Source: an uncultured Cohaesibacter sp.
GTDB lineage: Bacteria > Pseudomonadota > Alphaproteobacteria > Rhizobiales > Cohaesibacteraceae
Reading direction: 5' to 3'
NCBI RefSeq assembly: GCF_963682185.1
Contig: NZ_OY821667.1
Location: 5,283,501-5,347,500 of the forward strand
DNA length: 64,000 bases
A model generated the notes under the pieces. That model was given only the letters and a program-made list of their open reading frames with translations, had not been told where the DNA came from and ran no database searches. How positions within the stretch are numbered: position 1 is the stretch's first letter; each line of letters opens with the position of its first letter. Positions 37,837-46,022 of the stretch are shown in pieces. Both the position numbers and the translations under genes were made by a program.

Positions 37837-38739
37837 CTAGTAGGCCAGACTTTCTACTGAGAGTGTTTCATTCACGAGGCTCACAGTGATATCGCGATCA
37901 ATGTTGAAACCAGCCCCCATCAACAGTGTTTGGATGCTTTCGTCCAGAGGAACGGTCAAGTCATGGGTTTCGAAACGATAGATGCGCTCGTTTTCGTTTC
38001 TCTCTTCAAGCATGAGAGTAGTGGTACCTTCGAAGTCTTCCCGAATGGCTCCAACGATTTTCAACAAAGCGCTCGGCTTAAACCCTTTGACACGCAGAGT
38101 ATAGGAATTCAGAAGTCCCACATTTGCCATCTGTTGATTTTCTGCAGGCCTAGATGTCTTTGAAGCAATGTAGATTTGCAACTCACGCGTCAAAACCTGA
38201 CCTAAATTGCCAGCCATGTCTCTGGCATGCTCTCCGGCCTTTTCACTCATGCAGATGCGGTTGCATTCCAAAGGAACAGGAAAACTGGTTTCTGGAATTT
38301 CGAAGGCATCGACGTAGGCACCTGTTTCTAAATCATACAACTCCCCATCAAGTCGAACATTGACCTGTTTAGCAAAGGAAAGCGTTTCGGAAAAAACATG
38401 AATTCGAAACAATGTGAGAAAACGAGACCGGTTGTTCATATTCAAGCTGCGATTGGCCAGTTTCACAGTTTGTAACAGTTCCAGTTTGGGACGCCGCTCG
38501 TTGATCGCGAAGCCAAGATCCGCAGCGATGATTTCTTCATCCATTATGTCGAATTCCGCACGCCGCATAGGGCGACGCAACTCTGCGATAACGCGCTTGT
38601 AGATATCGTGATTTCTGCGGATCGTAGCAGGATCACTATCCTCGCCCATCACGATGATACGCACTGGCTGAGCCTGTGCTGCACTTGCTGCAACTGCTAA
38701 AAACAGCGCAACAAGAAATACGTTGAGAATTCTTCGCAT
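37837..38739 (-). CDS. Exported protein of unknown function with the shared C-terminal domain
   Basis: I chose the ATG at 38739 because GGAG lies six bases upstream; the open frame extends 23 codons further without a better start. The 300-residue product has a signal peptide (MRRILNVFLVALFLAVAAS, cleavage near AQAQ). The middle part (VRLDGELYDLETGAYVDAFE and a two-cysteine ECNRICMSEK segment) vaguely resembles TolB/CsgG N-terminal-type periplasmic domains. Residues 213-300 align with the last 86 residues of the OmpA-domain protein: KGF, LEER, IYR, LDESI, GFNIDRDIT and LSVES occupy equivalent positions. It is 68 bases downstream of the caspase gene. No catalytic function can be given. Confidence 0.75.
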   Translation of the reverse strand: MRRILNVFLVALFLAVAASAAQAQPVRIIVMGEDSDPATIRRNHDIYKRVIAELRRPMRRAEFDIMDEEIIAADLGFAINERRPKLELLQTVKLANRSLNMNNRSRFLTLFRIHVFSETLSFAKQVNVRLDGELYDLETGAYVDAFEIPETSFPVPLECNRICMSEKAGEHARDMAGNLGQVLTRELQIYIASKTSRPAENQQMANVGLLNSYTLRVKGFKPSALLKIVGAIREDFEGTTTLMLEERNENERIYRFETHDLTVPLDESIQTLLMGAGFNIDRDITVSLVNETLSVESLAY

Positions 38740-38767
38740 AAAAAACTCCATTCGTAATGAAATGCAA

Positions 38768-38805
38768 AAGTCCAACCCGATGCTTGTGCCACGCGGGTTG
38801 GACTT
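38768..38805 (-). terminator. Hairpin directly after the caspase-like gene
   Basis: AAGTCCAACCCG pairs with CGGGTTGGACTT around a 14-base loop, beginning two bases after the stop codon. On the minus strand it is followed by TTGC rather than a long T-run, so read-through to the next gene is likely. Confidence 0.65.
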
Positions 38806-38807
38806 CA

Positions 38808-40325
38808 TTAGTAATACGCAATAACTTGTTCCAAATTGCCTTCGAATGTTGGTGTCTGATCACGGCGCCAAGACCGACGGGCGCTGCGGTTAACCTGCTT
38901 TTCCAAGAAACTTCCCAACTCGCCATTAGATACCCGGCCATCATCATCGCCGTCCGCTTTGCCTGCCAAACCGGCGATTAGATATTTCGTGAAAATCCCA
39001 TGACCGTCTGATTGATCCCAACTTGCGATCTGGTCTGCTTTAGCTGCAGCAAACACATTTATCGAACCGCTGTCTTCTGGTGCGTAGGCCGGAATAACAA
39101 TCGGAGAGGCCGACTGGATAATCATATCGCCATTGCCGGCTGCTCCGGAGAAACATGAGTCGATAAACAAGGTAACCGACTTAGTTGGGAGCGCCTCCAA
39201 ATTGGCATATAGTTTTTCGAGGGAGTAAGAGGACTGTATTGATGATGTTGAGATTACATCGGTAGGGGCGATATAAGCCTGCGCTTGGCCTCCGTTGTTG
39301 TCTAAAGAGGGAATTCCGTGTCCCGAATAGTAAACATAGACGTCAGACTCACCATCTGGATCGACGTAGGACCAGAGCAAACTGCCATCCGGAGTTTCGT
39401 TACCAAATGTGTCAACTAGAGTAGAAAGAGATGCATTTTCAATGTATATGACATTGTCTTCGGGAATTCCGAGCGTGTTAGTGAAAGCATATTTCATCGC
39501 CAAAGCGTCGCGTTTTGCATACTCGACGTTTGGAATATCTTTGCCGCTATAAACCTGGTTACCAATAACCACTGCAATCGCATTCTCATTCTTGATTTTG
39601 CCTTTTGCAAAACTCTCCGCCACGATCGCCGGGAATCCTCCATCGCCGCTAGCGGAAACCTGATTGCCAGCGAAAGAGACATTCCCGGAAGGCGACTGAT
39701 TTGGCATCACGCCTTGCTGGTTGGCCATCATGGCCTTCTGATCACCAATGAGCTTGAAGGTTTGTTGTGGGGTTAGATCACCAGTTGGAATCTCTCCCAA
39801 CTTACCCTGAAATTGGGAGATCGCGATCGACGTCTGTTGGTCCACTTTGCCATCGACAAGGCCGACCGAGAATCCATTCTGGTAGAGCGCATTTTCCACC
39901 TGGAACGGAACACTGAGCAGCATCTGCTTTTCAATTTGAGTCAATTGCCCGGTAGGCGCGAACCCATTTGCCATTTGAAACTGTTTGATGCCCGCTTTTG
40001 ATTTTCTACCCAGCGCGCCATCTGCCCGGCCAACATTGAAGCCGTAAAGGTTGAGCGCTTTCTGAATTTCAATATTTTCTTCGCGCTGAGCTGAATAAGA
40101 CGCCCCACCGCTGGAGGTCCGACGGCGCGATGAAGAGGATCTTTTCCTAGTCCCTGCAATGCCATTTTTACTTGCTGCAATAGCACCTACAACGCCGCCA
40201 ATAATGGCACCTGCAGCAAACGCCCCCCCTTGGGAACCGGCTTGTGCACTATTGGATTGAACAGGAATTGCGACCGCTGTCATCAACGTCAAAGCGCAGA
40301 TTCTGAGATAAAAAGGTCCCAGCAT
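38808..40325 (-). CDS. Exported caspase-like protease with two peptidoglycan-binding domains and an EF-hand
   Basis: The 505-residue product starts at ATG 40325, with GGGGGA just upstream. Order of parts: signal peptide (1-29), glycine-zipper segment (33-53), basic Ser/Arg linker, two PG_binding_1 repeats (about 82-132 and 142-193), low-complexity linker, then a caspase (C14) domain from about 248. The catalytic dyad is His336 in YYSGHGIP and Cys391 in FIDSCFSGA. Residues 458-469 (DGDDDGRVSNGE) match an EF-hand calcium loop at positions 1, 3, 5, 6, 9 and 12. Family knowledge predicts a cysteine endopeptidase; export and wall-binding modules place it in the periplasm. Cleavage target and trigger are unknown. 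It is the first of four exported-protein genes. Confidence 0.9.
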   Translation of the reverse strand: MLGPFYLRICALTLMTAVAIPVQSNSAQAGSQGGAFAAGAIIGGVVGAIAASKNGIAGTRKRSSSSRRRTSSGGASYSAQREENIEIQKALNLYGFNVGRADGALGRKSKAGIKQFQMANGFAPTGQLTQIEKQMLLSVPFQVENALYQNGFSVGLVDGKVDQQTSIAISQFQGKLGEIPTGDLTPQQTFKLIGDQKAMMANQQGVMPNQSPSGNVSFAGNQVSASGDGGFPAIVAESFAKGKIKNENAIAVVIGNQVYSGKDIPNVEYAKRDALAMKYAFTNTLGIPEDNVIYIENASLSTLVDTFGNETPDGSLLWSYVDPDGESDVYVYYSGHGIPSLDNNGGQAQAYIAPTDVISTSSIQSSYSLEKLYANLEALPTKSVTLFIDSCFSGAAGNGDMIIQSASPIVIPAYAPEDSGSINVFAAAKADQIASWDQSDGHGIFTKYLIAGLAGKADGDDDGRVSNGELGSFLEKQVNRSARRSWRRDQTPTFEGNLEQVIAYY

Positions 40326-40919
40326 AATATCCCCCACAAAGCATCAAAAATTGCAAAATTATAAATAACAGCTTATAGATTTGCACTATATGCGGGATTT
40401 TATGATTTCGGCAACCCCTAATATCTGCGGATTGTCTCTGCCTTTGACAATAATGATCCTCTCTAACGTCTGAATGACATCCGCGCCACGATAGCTCGAG
40501 CGTGGATCACAAGCAGGACTCTAGCGTGAGGAGATGGGCGTTGGTTCAGACCTTCGGTATCGATGAGGTAGACGAAAGCGAGACCGTTGTAACAGCTCTA
40601 TTTCGATGAATTGCTTTGAAAGCCGTGCTCGGCCACTGTTACTGAGTGTCATTTCAGGTGCGACATCAACGTTTTTTCACTCAAACCTCTTGCGGAGTTT
40701 TAAACCCGAGGCTTTTACGCGCTTTTGAATAGCCGTTCCCCTTTTTCAGCTAAAGAAACCCTGGCCGAACGCTACTTTGATCGCCTCATGCTTTTAGGGA
40801 GGAAGGCCAAGTGTCTTTCAAACTGACGAAAAGGGGGACTTTTCTCGCCAATTTGAACCTAGGAGCAGGGCCTGAATTTGAATAGCATCGCAGAAAACAA
40901 TTCTGTGATGGAGATCCTG
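40326..40919. other. Divergent intergenic region of about 590 bases with possible degraded coding remnants
   Basis: This region must contain the promoters of the caspase locus (minus) and the ThDP-enzyme gene (plus). I see no intact gene. On the minus strand around 40523-40387 an open stretch of about 44 codons ends in LERIIIVKGRDNPQILGVAE, which looks protein-like but has no usable start; I cannot assign it. It may be debris of rearrangement at this end of the accessory block. Confidence 0.35.
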
Positions 40920-42674
40920 ATGCGCGGTGCAGATATTTTGGTTCAGATGCTCATTGACTATGGGGTAGACACAGTTTTTGGCGTTCCAGGCGACACCAAC
41001 GTCTCTCTCTATGAAGCTCTGCAAACGAATGATGATCGCATCACCCATGTCATGGCGCGTGATGAGAGGTCAGCTGGGTTTATGGCTGATGCTTATGGTC
41101 GGTTCACAAACCGTCTTGCTGTTGTCGAATGCCCCTCTGGGGCTGGGGCAATGTACACTCTGCCTCCGATTGCCGAATCCAATGCCTCTTCTGTCCCAGT
41201 CATTGTGATGACGATTGACATTCCTTTGCCAGGCGAGGGGCGAGGGGTCTTGACCGAGTTGGATTGTGCTCGTTTGTTTGAACCTGTGACAAAGATGTCG
41301 GTTCAAATTAAAACACCCGAAAAGTTGCCCGAAATCATCAGGAGAGCTTTTCGCGTCGCCTGTTCGGGGAAGCCCGGTGCAGTACATTTGCAAATCCCTG
41401 AAGATATGTTGCGAGCAGAAATCGATCCGGAAAGTGTCTCGCTTCATGTTGAGGAAGAATGCAAAAGCTTTCCTGCTTTTGCCACCCGTTCTGCGCCCGG
41501 TTTGGTTGAGCAATTGGTCCGGCATTTACTCGCCGCGGAAAGGCCCCTCATTGTGTCGGGGGGTGGTGTCATTCGCAGTTGTGCAGGAGACCAGATCCGG
41601 CAGTTAGGGGAAGCATTGAATGTTCCCGTCTGTACCACCATGACCGGACAGCCTACCATGCCGGATGATCATCCCCTCGCCATCGGCGTTATAGGGGACA
41701 ACGGATTTCACCCGCATGCCAATCGGGCTATGGAAGAAAGTGACTTTGTGCTTTTTGTCGGTTCTCGCGTTGGCTCCGTGGTGACGATTGGTTGGACCTT
41801 CCCAAAGGTTACGCTCAACAAGCGCGTGGCGCAAATTGATATCGACCCGGAAATCATGGCAAACAATTATCAGAATGTGCTCTCGATTGCAGGAGACGCC
41901 AAGCTGGTGCTTAATGATCTGCTTGCCGCACTACCGGAAACCATCAATAAAAGCAAAAAACAGCCGTGGGTCGACTATTTGAATCAGCTACGAGCAACAT
42001 TTTGGGAAAATGCCAAGGAGTTGCTCAACAATGATAGCACGCCACTACGCCCCGAGCGAGCAGTGCGGTGTTTCAACGAAGCGCTGGAAGCATCCCATCA
42101 GCCTGCCTTGATCTATTCCGATGCCGGAACTCCAACCCCTCACATGACGCGTTTTCTAAAGATCAATGACCCGCAAACGCGCTTTGCAATTCCCCGTGCC
42201 TTCGGCGGTTTGGGCTCCGCCTTGCCCTCGGTCGTCGGCTCTTGGCGAGCAGATCCGCTGCGCCGGCCGATTGGCATGTTTGGGGATGGTTCCTTCGGGA
42301 TGTCTGTAGGCGAATTGGAAACCATCGTGCGGCTGAACATTCCGGCGATTCTTATTCTGTTTAACAACGGTCACTTTGGATGGATTAAGGGACTGCATCG
42401 CCTCAAAGGACATAACCAGACATTTGGTGTTGATTTTACGCCGCCGCGCGGACAAGCCATCGCCGAAGCGTTCGATATGAAAGCCTTCACGGCAAAAAGT
42501 GTTTCGGAATTCGACACCGCACTCGCTGAAGCCTTTGCGCACAAGACCGGGCCTTGTTTCATTGATGTTCATGTGGAGTCTATCGCAGACAGGGTTCCTC
42601 CGGTCTATTCCTGGCTGACGAAGCGTGGTGAAGATCCCCTGAGCTTGGCTGCTGAAGACGTCAAATACTTTTAA
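40920..42674 (+). CDS. Thiamine-diphosphate-dependent enzyme (acetolactate synthase / benzoylformate decarboxylase superfamily)
   Basis: The 584-residue protein has the three-domain ThDP fold. The N-terminal GADILVQMLIDYGVDTVFGVPG is followed by Glu49 (MARDERSAGF), the cofactor-activating glutamate. The C-terminal ThDP/Mg site is GDGSFGMSVGELET through LFNNGHFGW. I chose ATG 40920 because GGAG is six bases upstream; a TTG at 40878 would add 14 residues. Members catalyse 2-oxoacid decarboxylation or carboligation. No small regulatory subunit gene is adjacent, which argues against a biosynthetic acetolactate synthase. With the FAD oxidoreductase 54 bases downstream it suggests oxidation of an amino acid to a 2-oxoacid, then ThDP chemistry (inference). 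Confidence 0.88.
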   Translation: MRGADILVQMLIDYGVDTVFGVPGDTNVSLYEALQTNDDRITHVMARDERSAGFMADAYGRFTNRLAVVECPSGAGAMYTLPPIAESNASSVPVIVMTIDIPLPGEGRGVLTELDCARLFEPVTKMSVQIKTPEKLPEIIRRAFRVACSGKPGAVHLQIPEDMLRAEIDPESVSLHVEEECKSFPAFATRSAPGLVEQLVRHLLAAERPLIVSGGGVIRSCAGDQIRQLGEALNVPVCTTMTGQPTMPDDHPLAIGVIGDNGFHPHANRAMEESDFVLFVGSRVGSVVTIGWTFPKVTLNKRVAQIDIDPEIMANNYQNVLSIAGDAKLVLNDLLAALPETINKSKKQPWVDYLNQLRATFWENAKELLNNDSTPLRPERAVRCFNEALEASHQPALIYSDAGTPTPHMTRFLKINDPQTRFAIPRAFGGLGSALPSVVGSWRADPLRRPIGMFGDGSFGMSVGELETIVRLNIPAILILFNNGHFGWIKGLHRLKGHNQTFGVDFTPPRGQAIAEAFDMKAFTAKSVSEFDTALAEAFAHKTGPCFIDVHVESIADRVPPVYSWLTKRGEDPLSLAAEDVKYF

Positions 42675-42728
42675 GCGTTTTATGAACAAAAGCGCATGAT
42701 TTGAAAATAATTGGAGTGCTACGGCAAA

Positions 42729-43985
42729 ATGAAAGACAAAATTGCTGTATTGGGCGCAGGTATCGTGGGGGTATGCTCAGCCCTGGAATTGCGAAGACGC
42801 GGAGCGGATGTGACGCTGTTTGATCGAAAAGATCCCGGTCTTGAAACATCCTATGGAAATGCAGGTGTTCTGGCTCGTTCCTCATTCATGCCTTACAACA
42901 ATCCAGACCTCATACCATCAATTCCCGGATTGCTGACCAACACTCAGACCAAATTTCACTATGACCCGATCCATTTGTTGAGGCAGCCATTTTGGGGACT
43001 TCAGTTTCTGTTGAATGCCCGCCTCTCCAAACTGGAAGAAACAACCACGGCACTTAACGAGCTAATTACCCTGTCTCTGCCTCTTCATCGCGAACTCTTG
43101 GCTGAAAGCAATAGTCTGGATCGTCTCAGTGAAAATGGATGGATGTTCTTGTACCGAAAGGCTCAACAGTATGACGGTTCAAAGCGGCTCAGGCACTATC
43201 TGGACCGGTTCGGTGCATCCTACGCCTGCCTAGAAAAAGCTGATATTGTAGATGCTCAACCCGCTTTGAAGCCGATTTTCGAACGGGCTTTGTGGATCAA
43301 AGATGGAGCCTCGGTCAATGATCCAAGTGCGATTGTCAAAGCCTATGCCAATCTATTTATTCAGGCAGGAGGGAAGCTTGAAAAAATTGCTGTGAGCAAA
43401 GTTGAAAGGGTCGATGAGCGCTGGGCCTTAGATGGAGGGACAGAGCTTTTCGATAAGGTCATCATCTGTCTTGGCCCCTGGTCAAAAGAGTTTCTCGGGC
43501 AAAATGGCTACCGTGTTCGAATGTCTTATGAACGTGGCTATCACCGTCACTATGTCGGGGATGGGCGCGGAAACAAGGGGCTGACTACACCCGTCTATGA
43601 TACTGCTGCAGGCTATGTTCTGGCTCCATTGGAACGCGGGCTTAGGTTAAGCTCTGGAACAGAGTTGGCAGACATTCACGCAAAACCCAATGAATGTCAG
43701 ATAAAGGCTGCAGAAAAATCCGCCAAGGAAGCCATAGATCTGGGAGATCGGATAGAAGAAGACTTGTGGCTGGGGTCGAGACCAACATTTCCCGATAGCC
43801 GACCGGTTATAGGAAAATTGCCTAAGTCAAAAGGGCTTTACGTCGCATTTGGTCACCAACATGTTGGCCTCTCGACTGGAACGGGAACCGCTCGTCTTCT
43901 GGCTGAGGTGATCAATGAGCAAAAGACGTCTATTTCTCCAAAACCATTCGAGCCAAGCCGGTTTATTCATCGTGGTCTTTTCTAG
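42729..43985 (+). CDS. FAD-dependent amino-acid oxidoreductase (DadA/DAO family)
   Basis: The 418-residue protein has the N-terminal dinucleotide-binding motif IAVLGAGIVGVCSALELRRRG, FDRKDPGLETSYGNAG typical of DadA-like dehydrogenases, and the C-terminal FAD site GLYVAFGHQHVGLSTGTGTARLLAE. Start ATG 42729 has GGAG 12 bases upstream. Relatives oxidise D-amino acids, sarcosine-type or hydroxyproline-type substrates; the actual substrate is unknown. It follows the ThDP enzyme gene by 54 bases in the same direction, and its last 23 bases overlap the convergent LysR gene. Confidence 0.9.
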   Translation: MKDKIAVLGAGIVGVCSALELRRRGADVTLFDRKDPGLETSYGNAGVLARSSFMPYNNPDLIPSIPGLLTNTQTKFHYDPIHLLRQPFWGLQFLLNARLSKLEETTTALNELITLSLPLHRELLAESNSLDRLSENGWMFLYRKAQQYDGSKRLRHYLDRFGASYACLEKADIVDAQPALKPIFERALWIKDGASVNDPSAIVKAYANLFIQAGGKLEKIAVSKVERVDERWALDGGTELFDKVIICLGPWSKEFLGQNGYRVRMSYERGYHRHYVGDGRGNKGLTTPVYDTAAGYVLAPLERGLRLSSGTELADIHAKPNECQIKAAEKSAKEAIDLGDRIEEDLWLGSRPTFPDSRPVIGKLPKSKGLYVAFGHQHVGLSTGTGTARLLAEVINEQKTSISPKPFEPSRFIHRGLF

Positions 43986-44889
43986 GCTCTGCCGCTCTTA
44001 GCGGTTTGGTTTTTTGAATGATCCAATCGCGAAATCTCTGAACGCTCGCTCTGCGAGCGTTCTTCTCTGGATAGGTCACGAAATATCCCAGACCGCTTTT
44101 AACGGCTGCTCCTCCGACAAATCTTAGGTTTCCATTCGCGATTTGCCGCTCGACCATCAGGGTGGGAACCACAGCCAGACCAAGGCCAGCAATGGCCGCT
44201 TCAATCATGGAGGTGGTTTGGGCAAAGCGCGGCCCTTGTAAATTACCCTGATGTTTTATCCCTTTTGAGCTATACCAACGCAGCCAGTTGTCTTGCCGAT
44301 GCGAGGCTTGAAGCTTGGGTATGCTTGTGTCGGTTGCTACATCAATTTTACTATCCATGGGCATGAGAGAGGGGGAGACGACAACCGCCAACTCTTCCTC
44401 GAACAGCAAATAGGAATGGGCTTCTCGCCAAGCTCCTTTGCCCCGCAAAATGGAAATATCCGGATCTGCATTTTCGACCTGTTCAGGATTGCGCACCGGG
44501 ATGATATGGAAGAACTGATCTTGCGGGTTTTTCTGCACATAGTCGGGAATGCGCGATGCAAGCCAACTATTAGCGAAGCTGTCTTGAACAGCAATCGTCA
44601 TTGCAGTCTGTTCCTTGGCCCCTCTTACAATCGCAATTGATGCCGCCTCGATCTGATTGAGCAGTGGGGTTATCTCGTCCACATAAGTTCTTCCCGCATC
44701 GGTGAGTTTCAGGCGTGGACCGATGCGCTCGAACAAGGGAGTGCCGAGCTGTGTTTCAAGGGAGTTGATTTGCCGACTAATGCCACTCTGCGTCATGCCC
44801 AGCGCCGTGCCTGCCCGCGTAAAATTGAGGTGCTGTACGGCGGCTTCAAAAGCCAGAAGCGCAGAGGTGGATGGGATAAAACGTTTCAT
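43963..44889 (-). CDS. LysR-family transcriptional regulator (GcvA-like)
   Basis: The 308-residue protein has the N-terminal LysR helix-turn-helix (FTRAGTALGMTQSGISRQINSLE) and an effector-binding domain, with a C-terminal block of the GcvA type (GLGLAVVPTLMVERQIANG). It is convergent to and overlaps the FAD oxidoreductase, and divergent from the Lrp gene with about 157 bases between. It probably controls the neighbouring catabolic genes; the inducer is unknown. Confidence 0.92.
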   Translation of the reverse strand: MKRFIPSTSALLAFEAAVQHLNFTRAGTALGMTQSGISRQINSLETQLGTPLFERIGPRLKLTDAGRTYVDEITPLLNQIEAASIAIVRGAKEQTAMTIAVQDSFANSWLASRIPDYVQKNPQDQFFHIIPVRNPEQVENADPDISILRGKGAWREAHSYLLFEEELAVVVSPSLMPMDSKIDVATDTSIPKLQASHRQDNWLRWYSSKGIKHQGNLQGPRFAQTTSMIEAAIAGLGLAVVPTLMVERQIANGNLRFVGGAAVKSGLGYFVTYPEKNARRASVQRFRDWIIQKTKPLRAAEPRKDHDE

Positions 44890-45046
44890 ATGATGATTTT
44901 AAGTCATCTTTCAATTCAAAATCAACATTTTGCTTTGCGCTAGACTTTGGTTTAAATAGGTTAATTAATGGGCAGGACTAATTTTTAATCATTTCGGGTC
45001 GGCCATTAGCGATATTTGTCGTGTTTCTGTTTGAGCGAGAGAAAAT

Positions 45047-45532
45047 ATGGCGTGCAAAGCAAGAGATGCACTTGATCGAAATCTGATCGCATTGCTGGAA
45101 AGGGACGCGCGCGAGCCAACGTCAAGTTTGGCGCGGCGTTTGGGTGTGGCTCGGACGACGGTCAAAGAGCGTATCGCGCGATTGGAGCGGGACGGCATAA
45201 TCGCTGGCTATTCTGCGGTTATTCGCCTTGATATGGAGAACCAGCCCGTTAAAGCTATGGTTTTCATCACCTGTGTTCGCAATCAGATTGACCGGATTAT
45301 TACCAGATTGCATGAACTTCCTGAAGTTTCCCAGTGTATGACTGTTAGCGGAAGGCATGATCTTTTGTGCCATGTAGAAGTGCCCCAGAACGAAGATTTG
45401 GACGCCTTGCTTGATGAGATCGCCTCCTATCAAGGCGTTACAGCGATGGAAACGACGATCGTGCTTTCAACCAGATTTGGCCTTCTAAATGATTGGAAGC
45501 CAGCAAAACCACAGTTGCGGCTCATTGAGTGA
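45047..45532 (+). CDS. Lrp/AsnC-family transcriptional regulator
   Basis: The 161-residue protein has the AsnC winged helix-turn-helix (LIALLERDAREPTSSLARRL, ARTTVKERIARLERDGIIAGY) and a C-terminal RAM ligand-binding domain (VSQCMTVSGRHDLLCHVEV). Such regulators commonly respond to amino acids, which fits an island with an amino-acid-type oxidoreductase. GAGAGA precedes the ATG. Confidence 0.92.
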   Translation: MACKARDALDRNLIALLERDAREPTSSLARRLGVARTTVKERIARLERDGIIAGYSAVIRLDMENQPVKAMVFITCVRNQIDRIITRLHELPEVSQCMTVSGRHDLLCHVEVPQNEDLDALLDEIASYQGVTAMETTIVLSTRFGLLNDWKPAKPQLRLIE

Positions 45533-46022
45533 TTAATCGGGCTTACTCAGTTCGTAAGGAAAGAAAAGGGAATGCAGCTTGAGTTTGGAATGATTAGTGC
45601 AGTGCACCTTTTAGAAAGATCGGTTTTTCACTGGGTATACTATATTATTCCGGTGGGTACACGAGTCGTTGCGCGGCATCAATTGTGCGTCCAAGGCCGT
45701 TTGAACCATGAATTGAAATCATTCTTTGCAGATATGGGTCTTCTTTCCCCTTCGGTTTTGAAATATCTGTCCAACCTTCGCCTAGAGCCATTGGAAATAG
45801 GATAAATGCAATAGATGGAATTTGGGCTGAGCTTGAATGGAGCCAGCCTAATCGAATTGGTGCTCAGAGCAGCAGAATGCCAGTGAATAGGCAATGCAAT
45901 GAGGTGCCAACACAAGAGGACGCCACATCAAACTATGCATGATTGATATAGGCATTCTTCTCCAAGACAAAACAAAAAGAGCTGGTAACAGCACAACCGC
46001 AATCACACGAAGAGAAACGAAT
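45533..46022. other. Intergenic region upstream of the TAXI-TRAP operon
   Basis: About 490 bases with no convincing gene. A 77-codon frame at 45572-45805 has no recognisable features. The part next to 46023 should contain the promoter and operator of the transporter genes; I cannot identify a site. Confidence 0.4.

Noticed and set aside
45572-45805. 77-codon frame between the Lrp gene and the TAXI receptor gene
   Set aside because: No ribosome binding site, no recognisable motif, and amino-acid composition unlike the neighbouring proteins.
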